This document shows positions 7,993-14,541 of a stretch of 14,541 nt of DNA, one piece after another (position 1 is the first letter of the stretch; each line of letters opens with the position of its first letter). The notes beneath the pieces were generated by a model. It worked only from the letters and a program-made list of their open reading frames with translations, was not told the DNA's origin and did not search any database. A program made the translations under genes and the position numbers. The DNA is from Candidatus Zixiibacteriota bacterium (GTDB taxonomy: Bacteria; Zixibacteria; MSB-5A5; GN15; FEB-12): assembly GCA_023700785.1 (NCBI GenBank), contig JAMPYH010000030.1, positions 1 to 14,541 of the forward strand, read 5' to 3'.

Positions 7993-8970
7993 CTAGAACC
8001 GCTTGGTATAAAAGTGGCAGTACGGTTCCTTGCCGGTGTAGTTGTAGTAATCCTGATGATACTTTTCCGCGGCGTAAAACGTGTCCGCCGTCGCGATCTG
8101 CGTCACGACCTTTAATCCTTTGTCCTTAAGCAGACCGATCAACTTCTCAATCGTCTGCCGCTGAGCATCATTGGTAACAAAGATAGCCGAACGGTACTGG
8201 TCGCCGATATCCGGTCCCTGCCGATTGACCTGGGTCGGGTCATGGATCTCGAAGAAATATCTCGCCAGCGTTTCGTAGTTGGTTTTGCTCGGATCGAAGA
8301 GAACTTCAACCGTTTCCGCGTGGCCGGTCCGCCCGGAGCAGACTTCCTGGTAAGTGGGATTCTCGGTTCGCCCGCCCATGTAGCCGGAAGTCGCCGAGAT
8401 GACGCCTCCCTGCTGCTCCAGCAGATGCTCTGTTCCCCAGAAACAGCCGCCCGCGAAATAGGCGCGCTCGGTTTTGACGGCGGACTCGGTTTCCGACGAC
8501 GCCGGAATGAAGTTCATCGAGATCGAGTTGACACAGTGGCGGGTGTTCTTGTCAGTAAAGCCTTCACCCTCGAAGACATGCCCGAGATGTCCGCCGCATT
8601 TGGCGCAGGTGATCTCGGTCCGCATACCGTCGGCATCGAGTGTCCGCTTCACCGCACCGGGGACCGCGTCATCAAAACTCGGCCAGCCACAGCCGGAATC
8701 AAACTTGTCGGAGGATCGATACAGCGGCGTCCCGCACTGTTTACAGGTATAGGTCCCCGCGGCCGTATGGTTGTAATACTCTCCGGTGAACGGGCGCTCA
8801 GTCCCCTTGTTGACGATCACCCTCTCCTCTTCCGGAGTCAGCTTGTTCAGATTCATGGTTTTCTCCTTGCCGTGCTCCTGCGAGATCACGGCGACCGACA
8901 CCAGCCCGACAATTATTACCGCGGCCAGCGCCATCCAGACCAGGCGATTGATTGATGGTCTGACGTGCAT
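7993..8970 (-). CDS. msrBA: Fused peptide methionine sulfoxide reductase MsrB-MsrA, membrane-anchored form
   Basis: Repairs oxidised methionine in proteins. MsrB reduces the R form and MsrA the S form of methionine sulfoxide. The 325-residue protein begins with a membrane or signal segment (about 11-30). The MsrB domain (about 42-155) follows, with zinc ligands C76/C79 and C122/C125, GCGWPSF at 93-99 (resolving C94) and catalytic C146 in RHCVNSISMNF. The MsrA domain (about 167-325) has catalytic C176 in GGCFWG, the GYMGG and HAETV motifs, and a resolving C318 near the end (EPYCHFY). The order B then A is less common than A then B. The hydrophobic N-terminus would place it outside the cytoplasm or anchored facing out. 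A second start, ATG 8854-8856 (residue 39), has its own good ribosome site and would give a soluble 287-residue form. The first start has GAGG about ten nt upstream. Family and motifs are clear; localisation is inferred. Confidence 0.95.
   Translation of the reverse strand: MHVRPSINRLVWMALAAVIIVGLVSVAVISQEHGKEKTMNLNKLTPEEERVIVNKGTERPFTGEYYNHTAAGTYTCKQCGTPLYRSSDKFDSGCGWPSFDDAVPGAVKRTLDADGMRTEITCAKCGGHLGHVFEGEGFTDKNTRHCVNSISMNFIPASSETESAVKTERAYFAGGCFWGTEHLLEQQGGVISATSGYMGGRTENPTYQEVCSGRTGHAETVEVLFDPSKTNYETLARYFFEIHDPTQVNRQGPDIGDQYRSAIFVTNDAQRQTIEKLIGLLKDKGLKVVTQIATADTFYAAEKYHQDYYNYTGKEPYCHFYTKRF
8863..8868 (-). promoter_or_regulatory. Internal ribosome binding site for a short MsrBA form
   Basis: AAGGAG on the minus strand, 6 nt before the in-frame ATG at 8854-8856, lies inside the coding region (codons for GKE). 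Starting there would remove the membrane segment and begin at MNLNKLTPEEE, where MsrB domains normally start. It may give a cytosolic isoform, or may be a relic of a once shorter gene. Confidence 0.5.
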
Positions 8971-8987
8971 GGGTTGTTTCCTCTCTG

Positions 8988-9023
8988 GGAGCCGGCTGAA
9001 ACAGCCCGGAAATGAAAGGCTCC
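8988..9023 (-). promoter_or_regulatory. Possible leader hairpin upstream of msrBA
   Basis: On the minus strand GGAGCC, 11 nt, then GGCTG-TTT-CAGCC, and directly GGCTCC. This can form an outer 6-bp and an inner 5-bp stem, just upstream of the first msrBA ribosome site. It does not match a riboswitch I know. It could be a structured leader or a weak terminator of the upstream gene; the evidence is the pairing alone. Confidence 0.25.
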
Positions 9024-9095
9024 TGCCAGATTAAACAGAAGTCGGTTCCCAAAGGTGCCGGAAAAGAACATGACACTGCCGTGACGAAACCGCCG

Positions 9096-10508
9096 TCAGA
9101 GCGAACGAGCGGTCAACTGGATCAGTTCCCAACCTGAGCGGACATCCGCCTCAGTGACTTGCGTCTGCGCTATCGCCATGCGCAGGGTGAAGGAGCCGCG
9201 AAGTTTGGTATGTGTCAGGTAGATCCGGCCGGACTTGTTCAGGCGATCCATCAATTGTTCATTCAGATCGTTGAGCGTCGCCTGGTCGTCAGTTCCTTTC
9301 GGATGATACCGGAAACAGAGCAGGCTGAGCGGTGTTGGGGCGAGCAACTCAAAATCAGGCGATGCGTCGATCTCACCGGCGATATCCTGCGCCCAGGCGA
9401 TCTGGTTTCGAATGATGCTCTGCAAGCCCTCGACGCCGTAGGTTCGAATGACAAACCAGAGCTTCAGCGCGCGGAATCTCCTCCCGAGCGGTATCCCCCA
9501 ATCACGATAGTTATTGACCCTGTCCCCTTCGGCCGTCTTCAGGTACTCCGGGAGTATCTCAAACGTCCGGACCAACGCTACCTTGTCCTGGACATAGTAC
9601 CCGGTGCAGTCAAAATTGGTCAGCATCCACTTGTGCGGATTAAATACAAACGTGTCGGCATACTCGAGTCCGTCGGCCATCCAGCGCATTTCCGGCAGAA
9701 GCAACGCCGTCCCAGCGAACGCGGCATCAACATGCAACCAGACATGCTGACGCTTGCAGATCTCTCCTATCGCCCGAATCGGATCGATCGCGGTCGAACC
9801 GGTGGTGCCGATGGTTGCGACCACGCAGAGCGGCACATAGCCGCTCGCTTTGTCCTGGGCGATCGCTCGTTCCAGTTCCGTGGGGATCATCGCGAATGCG
9901 TCGTCAACTGGGATCTTCCGTAGGCTGGCTCGTCCGAATCCGGCGATCTTGACCGCTTTTTCTATCGACGAATGCGTCTCCGTGGAGCAATAGAGACGAT
10001 ATTTGGTGTTGTCGAAACCGCGTTCGTTGATCTGGAACGAAGAATCCTTTTCACGGGCGGTTAAGATCGAACAGAGGGTCGCGGTGGACGCGGTATCCTG
10101 GATCACCCCTTCGAACCCCTGCGGCAGCCCAAGCATCTGGCCCAGCCATTGCATCATCCGCTCTTCAAGCTCGGCGGCCGCCGGCGAGGTTTGCCAGAGC
10201 ATACATTGCGCTCCCAGCGTCGCGGTCAACATCTCGGCCAACACCGACGGTTTACTCGAATTGGCGGGGAAATAGGCGAAGAAGGATGGATGTTGCCAGT
10301 GGGTGATCCCGGGCATGATGATCCGCTCGAAATCGGCGAAGATCTGTTCGAAGTGCTCGGCGCGTGACGGCGGCGACTGTGGGATCTGATACAGTATCTC
10401 TTTGGGTCTGACCTGCGATCTTACGGGAAGATCGCGCACCGTGTCATAGTAGTCGGCCATCCAGTCGACCAGATGGTGCGCCTGCTTGCGAAACTCGGAA
10501 CTATCCAT
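9096..10508 (-). CDS. Group II PLP-dependent aromatic L-amino acid decarboxylase
   Basis: A cytosolic enzyme that removes the alpha-carboxylate from an aromatic amino acid (tryptophan, tyrosine, DOPA or phenylalanine) to give an arylamine and CO2. Its 470 residues match the usual family length. Visible motifs include HPSFFAYFPAN (73-83), TSPAAAELE (107-115) and the cofactor-stacking His179 in TETHSS. Asp261 in HVDAAFAG pairs with the PLP nitrogen, and Lys293 in NPHKWM forms the Schiff base. Tyr322 in LPEYLKT, at the mobile-loop position of Tyr332 in animal DOPA decarboxylase, favours true decarboxylation over aldehyde synthesis (the aldehyde synthases have Phe). The PLGRRFRALKLWFV block is also typical. 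The exact substrate cannot be read off. The ATG has AGGAG just upstream. It follows the secreted DUF1579-like gene after 68 nt on the same strand and may share its transcript. Confidence 0.93.
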   Translation of the reverse strand: MDSSEFRKQAHHLVDWMADYYDTVRDLPVRSQVRPKEILYQIPQSPPSRAEHFEQIFADFERIIMPGITHWQHPSFFAYFPANSSKPSVLAEMLTATLGAQCMLWQTSPAAAELEERMMQWLGQMLGLPQGFEGVIQDTASTATLCSILTAREKDSSFQINERGFDNTKYRLYCSTETHSSIEKAVKIAGFGRASLRKIPVDDAFAMIPTELERAIAQDKASGYVPLCVVATIGTTGSTAIDPIRAIGEICKRQHVWLHVDAAFAGTALLLPEMRWMADGLEYADTFVFNPHKWMLTNFDCTGYYVQDKVALVRTFEILPEYLKTAEGDRVNNYRDWGIPLGRRFRALKLWFVIRTYGVEGLQSIIRNQIAWAQDIAGEIDASPDFELLAPTPLSLLCFRYHPKGTDDQATLNDLNEQLMDRLNKSGRIYLTHTKLRGSFTLRMAIAQTQVTEADVRSGWELIQLTARSL

Positions 10509-10576
10509 GGCATCTCCTGAACTCTGCCAAAAGATAGTCCTAATTGTCGGTTCGGGCCAGTGCTATGAGCGGGATG

Positions 10577-11089
10577 TTACTTCTTCCGGTGGTAGCGGAT
10601 CTGCCAATTACTCCTCCAGGTGGCGCCATTATCAACCGATGCTTCCCAATCCCAGATCAGGCTGTCCGCGGTAATTTCCCGAAAGACCATCCGTTGCAGA
10701 ACCGGAGTACCGTCAGGGCGAGTAGTCTCTCGGGAGAGGATCATCTTGCCGTCGGCAAACCCGCCGGTGAACAGCATATACCCCCCTTGATTATCCACCC
10801 AGGTCTGCTGCCAGAGTTTGGTGGTCGGGTTGTACACTGAAACCGACATCCCGATAAGGCTGTTAGGCGCCAGGTCGCGAAACTGCTCCTGGATGACGCA
10901 GCTCCCCAGCGGCTTGGTGATGCTGTTGGTGCCGCGTCCGGAGTCGGCCCAGGTGAGTTCCCACTCACCTACCCAGAAGTCAAACTGGGCTGCCTCGGAT
11001 GCGGAACACGGCGGGGTCGAGGGATTGTTCTGGCTCACGGCCGGGATTGTCATCAGCAATACCAGTACCAGCGCTCGAAATGCAGACAT
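10577..11089 (-). CDS. Secreted DUF1579-like beta-rich protein
   Basis: A 170-residue protein with a clear cleavable signal peptide (MSAFRALVLVLLMTIPAVSQ). The mature part starts with AAQFDFWVGEWELTW, the FDFWxGEW motif of DUF1579-like and lipocalin-like secreted proteins. Alternating strands follow (MSVSVYNPTTKLWQQTWVDNQGGYMLFTGGF, GTPVLQRMVFREITADSLIWDWEASVDNGATW). No catalytic residues are evident; a small-molecule-binding beta-barrel in the periplasm is the likely fold, but no function is established. The start is well supported by AAGGAGG 7 nt before the ATG. It is divergent from the LmbE-like gene and lies upstream of the decarboxylase on its own strand. Confidence 0.82.
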   Translation of the reverse strand: MSAFRALVLVLLMTIPAVSQNNPSTPPCSASEAAQFDFWVGEWELTWADSGRGTNSITKPLGSCVIQEQFRDLAPNSLIGMSVSVYNPTTKLWQQTWVDNQGGYMLFTGGFADGKMILSRETTRPDGTPVLQRMVFREITADSLIWDWEASVDNGATWRSNWQIRYHRKK

Positions 11090-11173
11090 GGTAAATCCTC
11101 CTTCTGGTGATCATTTCTAAGACGAGTCAGGCGGCGGAACGTTCAATCGCCAAGCGCCTTTCGGTATGCTTTC

Positions 11174-11200
11174 TTGACTTCCGCGCCGCTTGAATATAGA
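11174..11200 (+). promoter_or_regulatory. Possible promoter for the deacetylase-decarboxylase pair
   Basis: TTGACT (11174-11179) and TATAGA (11195-11200) lie in the divergent intergenic region, about 33 nt before the TTG start at 11233. The hexamers are good, but the 15-bp spacing is shorter than the preferred 17. Confidence 0.35.
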
Positions 11201-11218
11201 CTTGCAAAGTCCCCAAAT

Positions 11219-11224
11219 AAGGAG
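11219..11224 (+). promoter_or_regulatory. Ribosome binding site deciding a TTG start
   Basis: AAGGAG 8 nt before TTG 11233-11235. It supports a non-ATG start for the deacetylase gene. Confidence 0.7.
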
Positions 11225-11232
11225 TCGCCCGA

Positions 11233-12054
11233 TTGGCTGAAAAGCTCAAATTAATGACCATACTCGCCCACCCCGACGACGAGTCGCTCGCCATGGGGGG
11301 AACGCTGTCGAAATACCAGGATGAAGGGGTCGAGACATATCTGGTCTGCGCTACCCGTGGGGAACGGGGACGGTTCGGCGACGCCGCCGTACGACCGTCG
11401 GATGAGATCGTCGGTCGGACCCGCGAACAGGAACTGCTTGCCGCGGCAAAAGAGCTGGGGCTCCGCGAAGTGCGGTTCCTCAATTATCTCGATAAAGATC
11501 TGGATCAGGCTGATCCGGCCGAAGCGATCGCCCGAATAGTCGCGCATATCCGTCGCGTGCGGCCACAGGTCGTCACGACTTTTGCCCACGACGGCGCGTA
11601 TGGCCATCCCGACCATATCGCGATCTCGCAACTGACCCAGGCGGCCTGCATCCGCGCCGCTGATTCTGATTATCAGCCACTACAGAGAGAATCAGTTCCA
11701 ACGACGCCGCACGCGGTTTCCAAGCTGTACTACACCGTTTGGACGGAAGGGAAAATGGCGGCATACATCAGCGCGTTCCGTAATCTGACGATAACCGTTG
11801 ATGGTGTTGAGCGCTCCGCTTCTCCCTGGCCGACATGGGGGATCACCACCATCATCGATACAGCTAAATACTGGCCGCAAGTCTGGCGCGCCATCCAGCA
11901 TCACAAAACACAGCTGACCATCTACGAAAAATTGGAACATCTCTCCGACAAAGACCACCAGCAACTCTGGGGTTCTCAGGAGTTCTACCGGGCGTATAGT
12001 CTGGTGAATGGCGGTCGGAAACGGGAAACTGATCTTTTCGAAGGAATCCGTTAA
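11233..12054 (+). CDS. LmbE/PIG-L family zinc-dependent N-deacetylase
   Basis: Members of this family hydrolyse N-acetyl groups from sugars or sugar conjugates, for example MshB and BshB in mycothiol and bacillithiol synthesis. The 273-residue protein shows AHPDDES at the start (zinc ligands His13 and Asp16, general base Asp15) and GHPDH at 124-128 (His128, third ligand). A conserved ATRGERGRFG element and a C-terminal HHKTQ element typical of the bacterial subfamily are also present. There is no signal peptide. The substrate is unknown. Other thiol-pathway genes are not in the window, so a BshB-like role is not supported. The start is TTG at 11233-11235, because AAGGAG lies 8 nt before it and the family homology begins within a few residues. 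The next in-frame ATG (11254) has no ribosome site. It is followed after 31 nt by the second decarboxylase, probably on the same transcript. Confidence 0.9.
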   Translation: MAEKLKLMTILAHPDDESLAMGGTLSKYQDEGVETYLVCATRGERGRFGDAAVRPSDEIVGRTREQELLAAAKELGLREVRFLNYLDKDLDQADPAEAIARIVAHIRRVRPQVVTTFAHDGAYGHPDHIAISQLTQAACIRAADSDYQPLQRESVPTTPHAVSKLYYTVWTEGKMAAYISAFRNLTITVDGVERSASPWPTWGITTIIDTAKYWPQVWRAIQHHKTQLTIYEKLEHLSDKDHQQLWGSQEFYRAYSLVNGGRKRETDLFEGIR

Positions 12055-12085
12055 TCTCAAACGCATTGCGCGGATCGCAGCTACC

Positions 12086-13597
12086 ATGACCAAAGTAACC
12101 AACCCACAGACTGAGCGAGCCGAGCGACATTCGGCTGTCGATATGCCCGCGGCAACTTTTCGCGATATCGGGCACAAGCTGGTGGACCAGCTCGCCGACT
12201 TGATGTCATCGCTCCCGCAACGACCAGTCACCCCGGCCGAACAACCGTCGGATCTGCGGAAACTGATCGGCGCGCCGTCGTTGATCCCGATGGAAGGCTC
12301 GGACCCAAAGGAAGTCGTGGCGAAGGCAGCGAAATTATTGATGGATCATTCCCTGTACAACAGCCATCCAAGATTCTGGGGATACATTACCGCCGGCCCC
12401 GCGCCGATCGGCATCCTCGCCGACCTCCTCGCGGCTGGCGTCAATCCCAATTGCGGCGGCTGGAAGCTCTCGCCGATCGCATCCGAGATCGAATCACAGT
12501 CGATCCGCTGGATCGCCGACCTGATCGGTTATTCGACCAGTTGCGGCGGCATTTTGGTGAGCGGCGGCAACATGGCGAACTTCGTGGGTTTCCTCTCCGC
12601 GCGAGCGGCGAAAGCACCGTGGGATGTTCGCGCCAAAGGACACAACGATCCGGACGCCAAGCGGATGACCGCCTATGTTTCGGCCGAGACCCATACCTGG
12701 ATACAAAAAGCGACTGATCTGTTCGGTCTTGGGACCAATTCCGTTCGTTGGATCCCGACCGATAAGAAGTACCGCATGGATACCAATGCGCTAAAAGCAC
12801 AAATAGAGGCGGATCGCGCGGCGGGATCACTTCCGTTCCTGGTAGTCGGAACCGCCGGTTCGGTCAGCACCGGGGCGGTCGATCCGCTGTATGAGATCGC
12901 CGCCATCTGCCGCAAGTATGATCTTTGGTTTCATGTCGATGGCGCCTATGGCGGTTTTGCCGCGAAAGTCAACGGCGTGCCGACCGACCTAAAAGGGATC
13001 TCCGAGGCCGACTCATTGGCGGTGGACCCGCACAAATGGCTCTATATGCCGCTTGAGGTCGGGTGCGCGCTGGTGAAACGGCCAGAGGCGATGATCAACG
13101 CCTTTTCGTATCATCCGCCGTATTATCATTTTGAGGATGAACGGATCAATTTCGTCGATTATGGCATGCAGAACTCGCGAGGTTTCCGTGCGCTCAAAGT
13201 CTGGCTGGCGCTTCAACAGGTCGGGCGCGCGGCGTATCTCAAAACACTCGAAGAAGACATCAGGCTGTCGCAGGAGATGTTCCGGGCCGCCGCTGAAGAA
13301 ACGGAGTTGGAGACCTTTACGCAGGGACTGAGCATAGCGACCTTCCGCTTTGTACCGGAGAACCTGCGTTCAAAGCGCGGCGAAGCCGCGACCGAAGAGT
13401 ACCTGAATAAGTTGAACGAAGAGATCATGCTTCGGATCGAGCGGAGCGGCGAGGCGTTTGTGTCGCACGCTATACTTGAGGGGAAGTTCGTTTTGCGCGC
13501 GTGTATCGTCAACTTCCGGACGACTGCCGCCGATGTCCGCGCGTTCCCGAAAGTGGTGTGTCGCTTTGGCCGCGAGACCGACGCCGCGATGCGCTAA
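12086..13597 (+). CDS. Second group II PLP-dependent decarboxylase, divergent paralogue
   Basis: A 503-residue PLP enzyme of the same fold-type I group II family as the minus-strand decarboxylase, but clearly from another branch. It has HPRFWGYITAGPAP (94-107), LSPIASEIES (128-137), VSGGNMANF (158-166), the stacking His203 in ETHTWIQKA, Asp285 in FHVDGAYGG and the Schiff-base Lys317 in VDPHKWLY. Tyr residues in YHPPYYHFE lie where the catalytic loop falls, and NSRGFRALKVWLAL matches the conserved late block. It most likely decarboxylates an amino acid; aromatic or acidic substrates cannot be distinguished by eye. The frame is open from an ATG at 12008 inside the deacetylase gene. I prefer ATG 12086, outside that gene and closer to where the family begins, although its ribosome site is weak. 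Its stop lies 4 nt from the stop of the convergent DUF4153 gene, leaving no room for a separate terminator. Confidence 0.9.
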   Translation: MTKVTNPQTERAERHSAVDMPAATFRDIGHKLVDQLADLMSSLPQRPVTPAEQPSDLRKLIGAPSLIPMEGSDPKEVVAKAAKLLMDHSLYNSHPRFWGYITAGPAPIGILADLLAAGVNPNCGGWKLSPIASEIESQSIRWIADLIGYSTSCGGILVSGGNMANFVGFLSARAAKAPWDVRAKGHNDPDAKRMTAYVSAETHTWIQKATDLFGLGTNSVRWIPTDKKYRMDTNALKAQIEADRAAGSLPFLVVGTAGSVSTGAVDPLYEIAAICRKYDLWFHVDGAYGGFAAKVNGVPTDLKGISEADSLAVDPHKWLYMPLEVGCALVKRPEAMINAFSYHPPYYHFEDERINFVDYGMQNSRGFRALKVWLALQQVGRAAYLKTLEEDIRLSQEMFRAAAEETELETFTQGLSIATFRFVPENLRSKRGEAATEEYLNKLNEEIMLRIERSGEAFVSHAILEGKFVLRACIVNFRTTAADVRAFPKVVCRFGRETDAAMR

Positions 13598-13601
13598 ACA
13601 A

Positions 13602-14541
13602 CTACTTTCGTTTGACCAACATCAGACCGCTAAAGACGCTGATCGTCGCGGAGTCGCCGCCCGCGTTGCCGCTCACCGCCTGGCAGATCAACATGCCGCG
13701 CAGATAGTCGTTTTCCGCCAGTACATTCAGCGTATCCGGCGTAGGCTGCTGCTCCTCGTTCTCTCGCATTCGGCTCGCCAGCGAATCGGTCAGGTCAAAG
13801 GCAAGTCGCTCAGAGATCAACCTCTCCGCGGTCGGTTCGATCGCGAACTCAGCCAATGTCCGGTTCATGAGGATCCGCATCGAGTCTTCTCCCATAAGAT
13901 GAACCTCGCTCTGTATTTGATCCTCGCTCCATTCAAACCTGAGCGCGATCAGATAGTCATACTCCGCGATCGGGAGCACCTGATGGCTGAAAGAGTAGTT
14001 GAACCAGCGGCTTTTCCAATCAGTGTCCCAATACCCCCCGTAGTTCCCCATATAGTCGAATCCAAACATGTTCGCCAGGTCATCGTTGGGGCGGTCATCA
14101 CGGTTCGGGATCGCGGCGAGCGTGGCGTCGTCGAACCAGCGGTCAAACAGGTCGATCCCATGCCACTGAAGCAGGTAATCTACCATCGAGCTAAGTTCGC
14201 GGCGTTCTTCCTCGGGAAGAACCGCGATCGTCTCGGCGGACTTCCCTTCCACAACAAGGTCATTTGACCGGAGTCGCGCGTCGAGCCGGTTCATCTGGCT
14301 CCGCTCGGCAAACGAAAAAGCGCTCAGGGGGCCGTAGCAGGCCAACACCGCGAGGCAAAAAACCACAACAGGAATGAGCCGGATATCCTTTCGCCGGCTG
14401 AAAGTGAAATACAGCACCACCACGGATAATCCAACGGCCATGCCGATCACCAGGTAGCGATTGACCGTCACGCCGTAATCGCCGATCCGCTCGAAGATCG
14501 CGAGAAACAGCATGACCAGAAGCGGGATAAGTAACCTGAAA
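13602..14541 (-). CDS. DUF4153 membrane protein, C-terminal part (start beyond right edge)
   Basis: The frame is open through the right edge of the window. The codons upstream of the ATG at 14513 (FRLLIPLLV) continue a membrane helix, so that ATG is not the true start. What is visible is a late part of a multi-pass protein: three hydrophobic segments (LLIPLLVMLFLAIF, YLVIGMAVGLSVVVLYFTF, LIPVVVFCLAVLACYG) separated by RIGDYGVTVNRY and FSRRKDIR, then GPLSAFSFAERSQMNRLDARLRSNDLV. These match the C-terminal end of DUF4153 proteins. An acidic soluble tail of about 200 residues follows, with several WF and Asp-rich motifs. Its function is unknown; the family is envelope-related. It ends in TAG, convergent with the second decarboxylase. 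Confidence 0.8.
   Translation of the reverse strand, partial: FRLLIPLLVMLFLAIFERIGDYGVTVNRYLVIGMAVGLSVVVLYFTFSRRKDIRLIPVVVFCLAVLACYGPLSAFSFAERSQMNRLDARLRSNDLVVEGKSAETIAVLPEEERRELSSMVDYLLQWHGIDLFDRWFDDATLAAIPNRDDRPNDDLANMFGFDYMGNYGGYWDTDWKSRWFNYSFSHQVLPIAEYDYLIALRFEWSEDQIQSEVHLMGEDSMRILMNRTLAEFAIEPTAERLISERLAFDLTDSLASRMRENEEQQPTPDTLNVLAENDYLRGMLICQAVSGNAGGDSATISVFSGLMLVKRK

Noticed and set aside
8988..9023. Known riboswitch upstream of msrBA
   Set aside because: Only short pairing is seen and no known riboswitch core motif fits, so it is listed only as a possible hairpin.
13458..14267. 269-residue plus-strand frame over the end of the decarboxylase and the DUF4153 gene
   Set aside because: It overlaps two well-supported genes and has no family features.

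Overview
The window looks like chromosomal DNA of a Gram-negative bacterium with fairly high G+C. It carries two lipoproteins with lipoboxes, a periplasm-facing or anchored methionine sulfoxide reductase, a DUF4153 membrane protein, and an Rhs tip whose immunity partner belongs to a family best known from myxobacteria. I cannot place it to phylum from the sequence. An uncultured lineage near Myxococcota, the FCB group or Zixibacteria is only a guess.

Left end (1-2134, all on the minus strand): an accessory island of Rhs tip fragments. A 252-bp direct repeat (1-252 and 1867-2118, 19 hand-counted mismatches, no gaps) encodes the conserved end of an Rhs core, up to the DPTGL hinge. The right-hand copy continues into an HNH/EndoVII-like toxin domain. 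That domain is broken by one in-frame TAG at 1493-1495, but its frame stays open afterwards and ends only 4 nt before the start of a double-CxxC immunity gene (730-1350). The left-hand copy belongs to a second N-terminally truncated Rhs tip that runs off the window. The island abuts the end of copA directly.

2138-5100 (minus): a merR-copA copper-export operon. The MerR-type regulator and the Cu+ P1B-ATPase overlap by four bases (GTGA), and a dyad operator with a -10-like box lies in front of merR. 5143-7036 (minus): two lipoproteins. One has META, OB-like and COG3650-like domains and could be an envelope or copper stress protein; the other is a DUF4163/DUF3298 protein. 7190-7915 (plus): an unrecognised single-pass membrane protein, followed by a perfect 14-bp-stem bidirectional terminator.

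7993-11089 (minus): a fused MsrB-MsrA with two plausible translation starts, a group II PLP-dependent aromatic amino acid decarboxylase, and a secreted DUF1579-like protein. 11233-13597 (plus): a LmbE/PIG-L deacetylase followed by a second, divergent group II decarboxylase. 13602-14541 (minus): the C-terminal part of a DUF4153 membrane protein, whose start lies beyond the right edge.

The core genes deal with envelope stress, copper and oxidised methionine, and with amino acid decarboxylation. The most unusual part is the Rhs toxin-immunity module at the left, with its nonsense-interrupted toxin and flanking recombinogenic repeats. No stretch over 300 bases lacks an annotated feature. I saw no tRNA, rRNA, CRISPR array or transposase.
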